DNA from: Ktedonobacteraceae bacterium
GTDB lineage: Bacteria > Chloroflexota > Ktedonobacteria > Ktedonobacterales > Ktedonobacteraceae
Assembly (NCBI GenBank): GCA_035653615.1
Contig: DASRBN010000042.1
Coordinates: 1-64,000, forward strand
Length of the DNA: 64,000 nt
Direction: 5' to 3'
Shown here: positions 41,828 to 50,571 of the stretch, in pieces
Layout: the number at the start of each line of letters is the position of its first letter
Numbering within the stretch: the stretch's first letter is position 1
Made by a program: the position numbers and the translations under genes
Notes under the pieces: generated by a model
Databases searched by the model: none
What the model saw: the letters and a program-made list of their open reading frames with translations, nothing else
Told to the model about the DNA's origin: nothing

Positions 41828-43909
41828 TTAAATCATGAGACGTTCCAGGTGATCAACGGATTCAGGAACCACAACCCTTCCTTTTCCGAAAATATCGGTA
41901 TGGCCCCAACGACCGGGGATGCCTGACATCTGCAGGTAGCCCAATGTTTTTGGGACAACCGGGTGAGCTGTGAGACGGTCACCTACCGGTTCCAGTCCGA
42001 GCATTGTGCGAATCAAGAGCAGGGGCGTTCCTGTCGCCCAGGCTTGAGGACTGCACGCCGTTGGGTATTCGACTGGAAAGCCCGTCAGGTTTCTTGCATA
42101 GCCCGCAAATGCCTCCGGTAAACGGCCCTCAAAGAATCGCGCCGCTTCTAGCATGGCAAGCGCAATGCGCGCCGCTTCCTCATCATATCCATAGCGTCTG
42201 AGTCCCAGCGCAATAATCGAGTTGTCATGGGGCCAGACGGTGCCAATGTGATAGCCAAGAGGATTGTACCCGCCCTCTCCCTCGGCCATAGTCCGTATGC
42301 CCCAACCGGAAAAGAGTTGGTCACTCATCAAATGGCGCTTACATGCTTCTGCCTTCTCCTTTTCGACAATGCCGCTCCAGAGCAGATGTCCGATATTGGA
42401 GGTGAGTGAATCCACCTGACGACCATCGCCATCGAGAGCCAGCGCAAAAAACTCCCGCTGCTCGACCCAGAAATCCTGGTTAAAGTGGCGCTTGAGTTCT
42501 GCTGCTTCTTTCTCCAACCGCCTGGCCAGTTCCGGGTCGCCCCAGAATGTTCGCGCGAGGCGAGCGCAGCGCACCTTCGCATCGTAGACATATCCCTGGA
42601 TCTCACAGACCGCAAGAGGGCGACGGGCAAGACTCCCATCGGCAAAGAGGATCGAGTTCCAGGAGTCTTTCCAGCATTGATTTTCTAACCCGGTTTCCTT
42701 GTTTCGGCGGTCATACTCCACGTAGCCATCCCCATTGAGATCACCAGAGGTATCGATCCAGGTCAGAGCGGTCCGCGCTTCCATTTCTAACTCACGCACC
42801 AGGTTCTCATTACCCGTCCAGCGTTCATATTCATCCAGGCAGACGAGGAACAGCGGTGTGGAGTCGGCGGCTCCATAGTAAGGGGAGTGCGGGCGCTCCT
42901 CAAAGGCTGTCATCTCGCCAAAACGGACCTCGTGGAGGATTTTCCCCGGTTCCTCGTCTCGGAAATCATCGTAGCGTGTGCCCTGTTGTAAGGCAAGCTG
43001 CCGCAGGGTGGTTTCGAGTATCTCCGGATAGAACGGTAGGGCCTGGAGACCGGTGAGCAGGCTATCGCGCCCAAAGATGGTCATGAACCAGGGTAATCCG
43101 GCAGCCGGTAATGCGCCACCAGGCACCAGGTAGGAGTGAAAGCGCAGCGCAGCGAGATCGACCAGGCTGCGCTGATAGATGCGACCCAGCCAGGGCCAGC
43201 CGGAGGTGATCTCGGGTGCATCCTGGTGCCACTTTGCCAGTCCCAGTTGCATATCTGGTCTGACGCGTAACGCGCTGTGTTGATACCGCACCGCATTGTG
43301 GAGAATATGCATATTGGATATCTCTACATCAACTTCCAGGCAGGCATGCCATTCCTTGTGAGGCTCAATATGTACAGAGAAGGTGAAACCATGCTCATCA
43401 ATAGCGGCCTGTGCCGTGGTAGAAATCCATGTCTCACGGACATAGCCCTCGCGACGATAGCCCAGGATTAAGAGGCGATCCTCAATGTGGTGGAAGTAAG
43501 TTCCTTTTTTCGGAAGCGCGTCTTTGACTTCAAAAAGATCAGCAAAATCGGCTGCGACATCGAGACGAACCTGAAAATCAACCGGCTGCTCTTTATGATT
43601 AGCAATCGTCAGGTCTTCGTGAAAACCGTTGCCAACGGAGCGTTTGCGTATTACGGAAAGATCCGCATCGACATAGGTGGTCCCTGTTCCCGGTGCAAGA
43701 AAGAACTGTGCGCTAAAGTAGCTGTCAAGCTCGTCCGTTGACAAAATAGCCAGCTGTTTCCCATCAAGCGCCAACACCCAGCGCGAAAGGAAGCGCGTAT
43801 CCCACGAGAACAGACCTGTCGGTTCACTTGTAGAGGCATCAATGTTTCCGCGCCGATCACTCACAACAAACGTATTGCCTTCAAGGATGCTGATCGTATT
43901 TTCGCTCAT
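41828..43909 (-). CDS. Amylo-α-1,6-glucosidase / glycogen-debranching-type protein
   Basis: 693 residues. The N-terminal β-domain (about 1-230) begins ISILEGNTFVVSDRRGNIDASTSEPTGLFSWDTRFLSRW, typical of the 'GDE N-bis' domain. The C-terminal (α/α)6 barrel carries WFMTIFGRDSLLTGLQALPF, EVRFGEMTAFEERPHSPYYGAADSTPLF, and NPLGYHIGTVWPHDNSIIALGL with catalytic-region acidic residues. It likely removes α-linked glucose from branched oligosaccharides or a related glycan. The ATG overlaps the stop of the SCP2 gene (4 bp). Confidence 0.82.
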   Translation of the reverse strand: MSENTISILEGNTFVVSDRRGNIDASTSEPTGLFSWDTRFLSRWVLALDGKQLAILSTDELDSYFSAQFFLAPGTGTTYVDADLSVIRKRSVGNGFHEDLTIANHKEQPVDFQVRLDVAADFADLFEVKDALPKKGTYFHHIEDRLLILGYRREGYVRETWISTTAQAAIDEHGFTFSVHIEPHKEWHACLEVDVEISNMHILHNAVRYQHSALRVRPDMQLGLAKWHQDAPEITSGWPWLGRIYQRSLVDLAALRFHSYLVPGGALPAAGLPWFMTIFGRDSLLTGLQALPFYPEILETTLRQLALQQGTRYDDFRDEEPGKILHEVRFGEMTAFEERPHSPYYGAADSTPLFLVCLDEYERWTGNENLVRELEMEARTALTWIDTSGDLNGDGYVEYDRRNKETGLENQCWKDSWNSILFADGSLARRPLAVCEIQGYVYDAKVRCARLARTFWGDPELARRLEKEAAELKRHFNQDFWVEQREFFALALDGDGRQVDSLTSNIGHLLWSGIVEKEKAEACKRHLMSDQLFSGWGIRTMAEGEGGYNPLGYHIGTVWPHDNSIIALGLRRYGYDEEAARIALAMLEAARFFEGRLPEAFAGYARNLTGFPVEYPTACSPQAWATGTPLLLIRTMLGLEPVGDRLTAHPVVPKTLGYLQMSGIPGRWGHTDIFGKGRVVVPESVDHLERLMI

Positions 43910-44265
43910 GACTCTCTCCTGCTGCTTGCCATGTGCGTGCTCTTGCCTGGCTGGTTTTCAAAGACCCGCTGGAAAACGTGGGCCAGTCCAATATTTCCCT
44001 GAATAGCCAGCTTGCCCTGAAGGAAGGCGGTGAGCGGATTTTGCACGCCTCTAGCAAGAGCAAGGAAGGTGTCTTCACTACAGGACATGACACTATCGGG
44101 GAGCATGGCATCACGATTGACGGTGATGGCACCTTTGTTGATCACCACATTCCAATATCCTTCTCCCTCAATGTTCCACCGGACAGTACCTGAAACACTG
44201 TGAAGCAGGGGTTCGTAACGACGCGTTGCCAGTGCTGTGAAGAATTCCTGGACTTGCTGAGACAT
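43906..44265 (-). CDS. SCP2 sterol-binding-domain protein
   Basis: 119 residues of an SCP2-like fold: GTVRWNIEGEGYWNVVINKGAITVNRDAMLPDSVMSCSEDTFLALARGVQNPLTAFLQGKLAIQGN. Such proteins bind lipids or hydrophobic ligands. Its TGA overlaps the ATG of the debranching enzyme gene, so the two are probably co-translated, though no functional link is known. AAGGAG lies 10 nt before the ATG. Confidence 0.85.
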   Translation of the reverse strand: MSQQVQEFFTALATRRYEPLLHSVSGTVRWNIEGEGYWNVVINKGAITVNRDAMLPDSVMSCSEDTFLALARGVQNPLTAFLQGKLAIQGNIGLAHVFQRVFENQPGKSTHMASSRRES

Positions 44266-44307
44266 TATTGCTTTCTCCTTGCCAACCCTATGGTCTGCAT
44301 GTTGCCG

Positions 44308-44808
44308 TTATGCCCGCGCGGGGATCGCTGGTCCGAGCATTTCGTGTAAGCGAGCCTCATCTTCCTGTGAGAGTGAAGTTCGGATCACTTCAAACCGGTA
44401 CTGTTTCAGTGCCGGCAACACCCTATCGGCAACCTCGTTACTGGTGAGCAAAAACAGCGCGGCTTCGCCGGGATGGATCGCGCTGCCCACCTGTTTGATA
44501 AAATCATCGTTGATTCCAACGTCGCTGAGTCTGCCTGCAAGCGCGCCCGCTCCCGCGCCAATCGCAGCGCCCAGCAAAGGGGATAGGAACAACAACCCTA
44601 TCAGCATGCCCCAGAAGGCTCCTCCCAGTGCGCCTTTTCCCACCAGGTCATTTTCCTGACGGATTTTTGGCCTGCCATTCGGTTTCAATGTCACAAGAGC
44701 GGCATCTTCCACTGTGATCAGGTGCTGCTGGTTCAGGCGCTTCAGCGTATCGAGAATGTTGTCCGCAGTAGTCTCATCCGCGCATTTGAGTACAAAGAGA
44801 TTACTCAT
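44308..44808 (-). CDS. DUF1269 family membrane protein
   Basis: 166 residues from an ATG with AAAAGGAG 8 nt upstream. SNLFVLKCADETTADNILDTLKRLNQQHLITVEDAALVTL opens the family, and a glycine-rich membrane-type segment follows (LGGAFWGMLIGLLFLSPLLGAAIGAGAGALAG). The function of DUF1269 proteins is unknown. The open frame extends to 45042, but the added part reads through a decayed SDR remnant and is not coding. Confidence 0.82.
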   Translation of the reverse strand: MSNLFVLKCADETTADNILDTLKRLNQQHLITVEDAALVTLKPNGRPKIRQENDLVGKGALGGAFWGMLIGLLFLSPLLGAAIGAGAGALAGRLSDVGINDDFIKQVGSAIHPGEAALFLLTSNEVADRVLPALKQYRFEVIRTSLSQEDEARLHEMLGPAIPARA

Positions 44809-45012
44809 GGATATGCTCCTTTTCGAGGGGGGTATTTTCTCACTCCGATGTATCTCGTCCCCTCTAATGCTAGTATGAGGAGGAAGTATCATGAAAACAT
44901 TATGAGCATCGTTATGGGCAATGGCCTGGGTACTGATCGAGATGCAGTTTCCAGACCTGATGCGTCTGTTCCTGGCCATCAAGGATGGCACAGCACTCTG
45001 GGAAGCCATAAC
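44809..45012. other. Intergenic region between DUF1269 and an SDR remnant
   Basis: About 200 bp. Probably the DUF1269 promoter region plus further, unrecognisable, decay of the SDR gene that ends at about 45156. No intact gene is visible. Confidence 0.4.
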
Positions 45013-45060
45013 AAAAAAAACTTTTCTGGAACGGTTAAGCATCTTGACCGTCCCAGAAAA
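45013..45060 (-). terminator. Rho-independent terminator after the F420 operon
   Basis: On the minus strand, a 14-bp stem with one mismatch (45060-45047 with 45035-45022) and 11-nt loop is followed by G and eight T (45020-45013). It lies about 190 bp beyond the PPOX gene's stop. Its right arm overlaps the SDR remnant, so the stem may have arisen from a local inverted duplication. Confidence 0.6.
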
Positions 45061-45156
45061 GTGACCAAAACTGCGCTGTTTCTGACTTCTGATGATGCAT
45101 CGTTTGTGCTAGGATTAGAGGTTGCTGCGGATGGTGGCCGACTTTTAAACGCCATG
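45040..45156 (+). pseudogene. Short-chain dehydrogenase (SDR), C-terminal remnant
   Basis: About 38 codons read HLDRPRKVTKTALFLTSDD, ASFVLGLEVAADGGRLLNA. This is the usual end of classical SDRs (Glu/Lys-Val-Ala-X2-Ala-Leu-Phe-Leu-X-Ser-Asp-X-Ala-Ser-Phe-X-X-Gly, then Asp-Gly-Gly). The remaining ~200 residues, with the Gly-rich NAD motif and Tyr-X3-Lys, are missing. A gene remnant. Confidence 0.7.
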
Positions 45157-45247
45157 CGGCCGGGTTTTCGACGATTTACCTCCTATGCTTTTAGCGGGAC
45201 CTTTCCCGCTAAGCTGTATCTCTCTGTTTCCCTGCCCTCAACAAGTT

Positions 45248-45652
45248 TCAAAAGTGTTCGATAACGTGTTGTATTTTCAAATGGATGGTTTCCCGGGGTT
45301 CGCTCGAGAAGTGGGCCTCCATTTGCTGCTTCGCCGATTCTTCGCCATCGTAACGGACGGCCAGCCGGTAGATATCCCGCTGGGCGATTTCCGAGTCATC
45401 AATCAGTTCGGCAGTGCCGCTGACGGTGACGTAATTGTATCCATCTGGTACGCATACCGAAATGCGTGGATCGCGGCGCAGGTTACGATCTTTGAGGCGA
45501 CCGATTTTCGTATTCATGACGATGGTATCACCCTCAAGCAGGTACCACATGGTGGTCAACTGGACAGAACCATCGACGTTGATCGTTCCCAGTACGGCAA
45601 ACCGGCGCTCTTGCAAGAACGCACGCGCTTTTTCAGATAGTTGAGTAGCCAT
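45248..45652 (-). CDS. PPOX-class probable F420-dependent enzyme
   Basis: About 134 residues. Split-barrel of the pyridoxamine-phosphate oxidase type: LSEKARAFLQERRFAVLGTINVDGSVQLTTMWYLLEGDTIVMNTKIGRLKDRNLRRDPRISV. This N-terminal pattern is typical of F420-binding reductases. GGGAGG precedes the ATG at 45652. It lies 28 bp after cofC, as the last gene of the F420 operon, which supports F420 as its cofactor. The substrate is unknown. Confidence 0.85.
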   Translation of the reverse strand: MATQLSEKARAFLQERRFAVLGTINVDGSVQLTTMWYLLEGDTIVMNTKIGRLKDRNLRRDPRISVCVPDGYNYVTVSGTAELIDDSEIAQRDIYRLAVRYDGEESAKQQMEAHFSSEPRETIHLKIQHVIEHF

Positions 45653-45680
45653 AAATATTCCTCCCTTTTTTATTGATAAT

Positions 45681-46319
45681 TCACAAGTTCGGGGTTGCAA
45701 GCTTAGCATAATTCGCTTGTTGGCAAATACAACCAGCGTCTTGTATCTCGTGGAGATCATCAATCGTGTCAACATCCATAGCGAGGCCACGGCTGTTGTA
45801 GATCAAGTAATGTAAGTTTCTCTGTATTGCTGCTTGTTTATGGAGGTGCAGGCTGTTGGGGCCAAAGAGATATGGCAACGCCAGCGGCGGGCGTACAAGG
45901 ACAGCGTTGGTTCCAGTTCCCTCCCTTGATGCCGCAAGTACGACTTCATACTGTGCAGATTGCCTGGCGAGAGCGCGAATATCGCAAACCGTCAGCAAGG
46001 GAAGGTCTGCGGAGATCGTCAAAAGGGCAGCTGAGCCTGCTGCGAGTTCTCGCCGGGCGGCAGCTTCCAACGCGGGGTTATGTCCATCTCTCTCTTCAGG
46101 CAGCGCGTGTGCCCCCCATTGCTCGGCCTGGGATAGCACCCGAGCATCGGCGCTTACTACTGATATATGTTCGAAGCATTCGCTCTGGCGCAGAATCCGC
46201 AGCACATGATGCAGCATATCCAGAACTAATGTTTCGCGTTCGTGCTGTGTTAAAGAGGGGACCAGGCGACTTTTAGCCAGGGCGAGCGATTTTACCGGAA
46301 TAAGAGCTGTATACTTCAT
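45681..46319 (-). CDS. cofC: 2-phospho-L-lactate guanylyltransferase (F420 synthesis)
   Basis: 212 residues. It activates 2-phospholactate or phosphoenolpyruvate with GTP in F420 synthesis. The nucleotidyltransferase start ALIPVKSLALAKSRLVPSLTQHERETLVLDML, the motif LLTISADLPLLTVCDIRAL and TGTNAVLVRPP are visible. The start at 46319 begins with that motif; an upstream in-frame ATG (46376) is less likely. It follows cofD by 66 bp. Confidence 0.88.
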   Translation of the reverse strand: MKYTALIPVKSLALAKSRLVPSLTQHERETLVLDMLHHVLRILRQSECFEHISVVSADARVLSQAEQWGAHALPEERDGHNPALEAAARRELAAGSAALLTISADLPLLTVCDIRALARQSAQYEVVLAASREGTGTNAVLVRPPLALPYLFGPNSLHLHKQAAIQRNLHYLIYNSRGLAMDVDTIDDLHEIQDAGCICQQANYAKLATPNL

Positions 46320-46385
46320 AATTTTCAGGTGAAGATATTTCCTATAGCCATAAACTATTCGACTAAACTCCTTCAAAAAGGGAAT

Positions 46386-47318
46386 TTAAAATGCCAGGCC
46401 CGCTGCCTCCAGGACGTACCGCGCCAGGGCAGCTTTTGCCTGGCTATCGCGCATAATAGTATTGGTTGCCATCGCCGGTATGCCCAGGTCTTCGATTCGT
46501 TCGATCAGGTGAGCATCCTGTTCGTCGATGACCATTACATCCAGGAAATCCCGGTAACAGCGGGCAACACCAACAGGTGATACTTCCATTCCCAGACCGC
46601 GCATCAACTTGTCGGCAGGTCCTTTGATCGGCGTTCCACCGACAATCGGGCTGACGGCGACCACCATGCCGCTAGCTTCGTGAAGCGCATCATGGATACC
46701 GGGAACGGCCAGAATGCTACCGATACTCACGATAGGATTGCTGGGCGCAATCAGGATGGCCTCGGCCTCCTTGATGGCATCCAGAACTCCTGGAGCCGGT
46801 TTCGCTTCGCTGGTGCCAATAAAGACGACATCCTGTACTTCATCTGTGCAGTGCCGTTTGACCATGTATTCCTGGAAATGAAGCAGGCCTGCTGGCGTCT
46901 GAATATGTGTCGCTATGGGTTGATCGCTCATAGGTATGATACGGATATTCAGGCCAAAATGCTGACGCAGGTTCTCGGTGACTTCGCTCAGCGTCTTTCC
47001 CTGCCTGAGCAGGTTCGTGCGATGTATATGCGTGGCAAGATCGCGGTCGCCGAGCAGGAACCAGTCTTCATTGCCATAGGCCGTCAATTGCTGCATCGTA
47101 TTGTAGGTATCGTTGCGAATGCCCCAGCCACGCGTTTCATCAACCAGTCCGGCGAGGGTATAGGTCACGATATCGATGTCGGGCGAGACATGCAGTCCGT
47201 AGAAATCGCGATCATCGCCGGTATTGACGATGACGGTGAGCCTGTTCTGAGGCACAACCTGTACCAGGCCTTGTAAGAAGCGGGCCGCACCTACGCCGCC
47301 GGCAAGAACTACAATCAT
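46386..47318 (-). CDS. cofD: 2-phospho-L-lactate transferase (F420 synthesis)
   Basis: 310 residues. It joins the activated lactyl group (or its PEP-derived form) to Fo. The family start IVVLAGGVGAARFLQGLVQVV, the VNTGDDRDFYGLHVSPDIDIVTYTLAG motif and the later APSNPIVSIGSILAVPGIHDAL and VSPIVGGTPIKGPADKLM are all clear. The FbiA/CofD homolog of the pathway. It is 8 bp after the nitroreductase gene. Confidence 0.95.
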   Translation of the reverse strand: MIVVLAGGVGAARFLQGLVQVVPQNRLTVIVNTGDDRDFYGLHVSPDIDIVTYTLAGLVDETRGWGIRNDTYNTMQQLTAYGNEDWFLLGDRDLATHIHRTNLLRQGKTLSEVTENLRQHFGLNIRIIPMSDQPIATHIQTPAGLLHFQEYMVKRHCTDEVQDVVFIGTSEAKPAPGVLDAIKEAEAILIAPSNPIVSIGSILAVPGIHDALHEASGMVVAVSPIVGGTPIKGPADKLMRGLGMEVSPVGVARCYRDFLDVMVIDEQDAHLIERIEDLGIPAMATNTIMRDSQAKAALARYVLEAAGLAF

Positions 47319-47326
47319 AAGATCCT

Positions 47327-47986
47327 CTAATCAAAGCGAACTATTAAGCTATTCAATGGCAGACGCTCACGTCGTTGTGGGTCAGCGGCTGCGTATCCAA
47401 CGGTAATCAATGCGTGTGGGATGAGTCGTTTGTCCAGGTCGAGCGAATTACACACCACTTCCGGGCAGAACAGTGGGGCACACATCCAGCCGCTATCAAG
47501 TCCTAGGTCGTAGGCCATCAAGAGCATGTTTTGAATGGCCGCTCCCAGGCTTTGTATCGCCATGATCGTTTCGTCGGCCTGCCTTTTTTCATCCAGGTAA
47601 TGGTCGAGGTCTTCAAGATACAGGCATGGAATAATGATGACGGGTGCATTCAGGATGCGCTGCCGTGATTTCTCAAGCCGGATGTTGACAATCTCCTCGT
47701 CCTGACCATCCATGCGCAGGTTTTGCTGCCAGGTCTCGCCCATAGCCGCGGCAAGCTGGGCTTTGACGGCCTGTTTTGTCAAGACCACAAAGCGCCAGGG
47801 TTGCCTTCCATGCGGCGATGGCGCCCAGCGAGCCGCCTCTAAGATCTGTTCGATCAGGTCGCGCGCTACCGGGCGCGCTAAGTATTTACGTACACTGCGC
47901 CTGCCACGCAACAGGGATGCCAGATTATCCGTCCGGCGAGGTAATGTTACCGCTCGCTGCTCAGATTGTATTGTCACGTTTGCCAT
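47327..47986 (-). CDS. Nitroreductase-family protein, FbiB C-terminal-like
   Basis: 219 residues. FMN-binding nitroreductase: LRGRRSVRKYLARPVARDLIEQILEAARWAPSPHGRQPWRFVVL, later AAIQNMLLMAYDLGLDSGWMCAPLF. In mycobacteria this fold is the C-terminal half of FbiB, which reduces dehydro-F420 made from PEP. Here it is a separate gene between cofE and cofD, so it probably performs that reduction. That is inferred from fold and position. Confidence 0.85.
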   Translation of the reverse strand: MANVTIQSEQRAVTLPRRTDNLASLLRGRRSVRKYLARPVARDLIEQILEAARWAPSPHGRQPWRFVVLTKQAVKAQLAAAMGETWQQNLRMDGQDEEIVNIRLEKSRQRILNAPVIIIPCLYLEDLDHYLDEKRQADETIMAIQSLGAAIQNMLLMAYDLGLDSGWMCAPLFCPEVVCNSLDLDKRLIPHALITVGYAAADPQRRERLPLNSLIVRFD

Positions 47987-48124
47987 TCACCTTTTTTACT
48001 GCTGCTTACAGGAAGTTGCCTGATGCATTTGCCCTTCACATGATCGGGTTTGCCCGCTATACTCTCCCTTGCAGAGAAGCGGCGGGACCTGGATCTTTTC
48101 ACGACTTCCCGGCAGGGATTGAAA

Positions 48125-48880
48125 CTAGCGGAACATATCCATCGAGGGGTCGCGCAAAAGCATTTTCATGCTGGCCTCTCCTCGGTGATACGGATAGCCA
48201 CGAATGAGGGCGACAGGCACACCATCGACCTTCCCCATTACCAGCTCCGCCGCCGATGCCAGTTCATCGACTACCGCAATCACGCTGGCATGTAATTCAT
48301 AGCCATAGGGGTCATATTGTCCTCGATAATCCGCCAGGGGTTCAATTCCCGCTATCCCGATGGCCATGTTGACCTGCCCATTGCGCCAGGGACGCCCCCA
48401 GGTGTCTGAAATAATAATGGCAATATCAAAATCTGATCCTTCGCCTGAAAGCTGCTGCAAACGCGAACGTAATTCTTGCGCTGAGCGATCGGGATCAACC
48501 GGCAGCAGCGTGATGGCGCGATTCCCATCCACATTCGATTCGTCGACGCCCGCATTGGCGCAAACGAAGCCATGCCTGGTCTCGGTCAACAATACTCCAT
48601 GATCCATGCGCACGACACGACGGCTTTCACGCAATACGACCTCAATGTAGGGTGCATCCTTTCTGCTCTCAAGAGCAGCAATGCGAGCGAATTCTGATGG
48701 TTCTATCTCATCAAGATTGACGACTCTGCCCTCGGCTTTAGAGACGATTTTTTGCGTTACAACGAGTATATCACCTTGCTGGAGTGTTAGTTGCTGCGTT
48801 TGCATGGCTTCATAGATGAGAAGTCCCAGGTCAGCGCCTGGGGGAATCTCGCCTATGCCGGTAATGGGTAAGATGTGCAA
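48125..48880 (-). CDS. cofE: Coenzyme F420-0:L-glutamate ligase
   Basis: 251 residues. It adds glutamates to F420-0. ILPITGIGEIPPGADLGLLIYEAM, DILVVTQKIVSKAEGRVVNLDEI, ETRHGFVCANAGVDESNV and IIISDTWGRPWRNGQVNMAIGIAGI are the family motifs. The start read as TTG 48880 has GGAGG 15 nt upstream, which is far; the true start is uncertain by a few codons. First gene of the F420 operon. Confidence 0.93.
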   Translation of the reverse strand: MHILPITGIGEIPPGADLGLLIYEAMQTQQLTLQQGDILVVTQKIVSKAEGRVVNLDEIEPSEFARIAALESRKDAPYIEVVLRESRRVVRMDHGVLLTETRHGFVCANAGVDESNVDGNRAITLLPVDPDRSAQELRSRLQQLSGEGSDFDIAIIISDTWGRPWRNGQVNMAIGIAGIEPLADYRGQYDPYGYELHASVIAVVDELASAAELVMGKVDGVPVALIRGYPYHRGEASMKMLLRDPSMDMFR

Positions 48881-49032
48881 TTCCGTGATCGTATGCCTCC
48901 TGGTAGACTAATAAACAATGCTATTATACGTTCTGCCCTCCTGGTACTGCAAACAGTGAAGTATCGAATATCTGGCCAGCGTTAATGTTTTATAATAGGG
49001 GCAAAAGCTTTCGAAAGGGGGGAAAAGTTCAT

Positions 49033-49983
49033 TTGAACGAATTGCAATCATCCACAGCAGGTAACACTCCTGACCAGGAACTTCTCTACTTCTGGGCATT
49101 GGGCGATTTGCATTATTGCGCTATTGATTCATGGCATGCAGTCCATACCCAGCGATTAGCACCCATGTTTCGAGACCTGCGTTCGCTCTGGTCCCGCGAA
49201 GGCTATCCTGCATTTTGTGTCTCTCCCGGCGATATTATTGAGAGGAGTGCGCCGGAGAACTTCGAACTGGCGAAAAAGGAACTTGAAAACCAGCTTGGAA
49301 AGGTTCCATTTTACCCCGGACTCGGTAATCACGAGTTATATGCTGACGGCGATGAGAGCGTCGAGAATCTGATTCAAGACTATACCGTTTTCTGGGGCAA
49401 GCCTGTGCGTTACTTCTGGGTGGAAAACAGCGTCCTGTGCATCATGCTTGATGCCATAGGATATCCAGAGCCGTTCTATACGCAGGAAACGCTGGCCTTC
49501 CTGGAAACAGCGCTGGCCAAGCACCCGAAGCATCCCGCGGTCATCTTTTCTCACTGCCCGCTCTACAATACCGTTCTGGATCGTGGAAGTGGGAGCGAAA
49601 GCCAGCTCGATTATCACACGTTGGACCCGTTTTTTGCCATTCAAAATTCTGACGAGGTGCGAGCTATTCTTGCGCGGCACAGGAATGCGGGACTCTACCT
49701 CAGCGGGCACACACATTCTGGCTGGCAGGCGCCAAATCTTGTCTATACGGAGCAATTGGGCGACCATGATGTCACATTTATTAATGTGATGTCACCATGG
49801 TACACGGGATTTCATAAGGGGCCGCGCCTGAGCAGTGATCATACCCATTGCGATTATACACCTGATGCGCCTGATGTTCTGGTTTCGTTCTCCGTCCAGG
49901 TGTATCGCGATAAAGCGCTCATTCGCTTGCGCGATCATCGAGGGAGAAACTGGCTGGCAGAATGGGTGGTTCCTATTGGCTAG
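49033..49983 (+). CDS. Metallophosphoesterase
   Basis: About 316 residues. Calcineurin-like metal site motifs: WALGDLHYC (first Asp/His), VSPGDIIERS, YPGLGNHELY (Asn-His), IFSHCPLY and LSGHTHSGW. Substrate unknown. A TTG at 49033 is preferred because AAAGGGGGG lies 9-10 nt before it. The upstream ATG (48985) sits on top of a TATAAT box (48991-48996), so it would precede the transcript. Confidence 0.8.
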   Translation: MNELQSSTAGNTPDQELLYFWALGDLHYCAIDSWHAVHTQRLAPMFRDLRSLWSREGYPAFCVSPGDIIERSAPENFELAKKELENQLGKVPFYPGLGNHELYADGDESVENLIQDYTVFWGKPVRYFWVENSVLCIMLDAIGYPEPFYTQETLAFLETALAKHPKHPAVIFSHCPLYNTVLDRGSGSESQLDYHTLDPFFAIQNSDEVRAILARHRNAGLYLSGHTHSGWQAPNLVYTEQLGDHDVTFINVMSPWYTGFHKGPRLSSDHTHCDYTPDAPDVLVSFSVQVYRDKALIRLRDHRGRNWLAEWVVPIG

Positions 49984-50113
49984 ATAGCCAGGAGAGCATA
50001 GGCCAGCGCTCAGTGAAACTTGCCTTTCATGGAAAACGCTTTATATCTAGAGAATGGTATGACTGTTACCATTGCTTTTGAGCTATCACTACATGAAAGG
50101 AGTATGCATATCT

Positions 50114-50467
50114 ATGCTACAATCACTGGCACGTTTATTACTTTCGGGTATCTTCATCACGGGAGGGGCCGAAGCATTTTTGCACCCCGGTGGGCGAGTC
50201 AATAAGGTTTCTGATGCCGGTATTCCCCAACCGAAGCAATCTGTAGAGTTGAATGGACTGGCGATGGTCGTTGGTGGAACGATGATGGGGCTGGGGTTGG
50301 CACCCAAATTGGGAGCTCTTATTCTCCTTGGCACCCTCTTGCCGACCACATTTGTCGGGCACGCGTTCTGGAAAGAGGAAAGCGAAGCGGCAAGAAAGGG
50401 CCAGGCGACTCAGTTCTACAAGAATCTTGGCTTGCTAGGTGGTTTACTGCTTGTGATTACCGAATAG
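50114..50467 (+). CDS. DoxX-like membrane protein
   Basis: 117 residues with four membrane helices: LARLLLSGIFITGGAEAFLHPG, LNGLAMVVGGTMMGLGLAPKLGALILLGTLLPTTFVGHAFW, and NLGLLGGLLLVI. DoxX-type proteins often serve redox or respiratory roles; the function here is unknown. AAAGGAG lies 11 nt before the ATG at 50114. Single gene. Confidence 0.8.
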   Translation: MLQSLARLLLSGIFITGGAEAFLHPGGRVNKVSDAGIPQPKQSVELNGLAMVVGGTMMGLGLAPKLGALILLGTLLPTTFVGHAFWKEESEAARKGQATQFYKNLGLLGGLLLVITE

Positions 50468-50571
50468 TGCAGGTTGGGCGTTTTCAGGCTATAATAGGCT
50501 TATACTAACTGCAAGGGCGCATTTTATGCGTCCTTTCTACTATTTTATTCAATCATGAGAAAGGGACCAAT

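Noticed and set aside
45191-45212. 9-bp hairpin TTAGCGGGA/TCCCGCTAA as a terminator
   Set aside because: No T-tract follows on either strand, and a better terminator for the same operon lies at 45013-45060.
44722-45264. 180-codon plus-strand frame opposite the DUF1269 gene
   Set aside because: Its first half is antisense to the clearly supported DUF1269 gene and its second half is only the SDR remnant; it is not an intact gene.
48325-48355. Sequence GGGGTTCAATTCCCGC resembling a tRNA T-arm
   Set aside because: It lies inside the well-conserved cofE coding region, and no acceptor stem, D-arm or anticodon arm is found around it.
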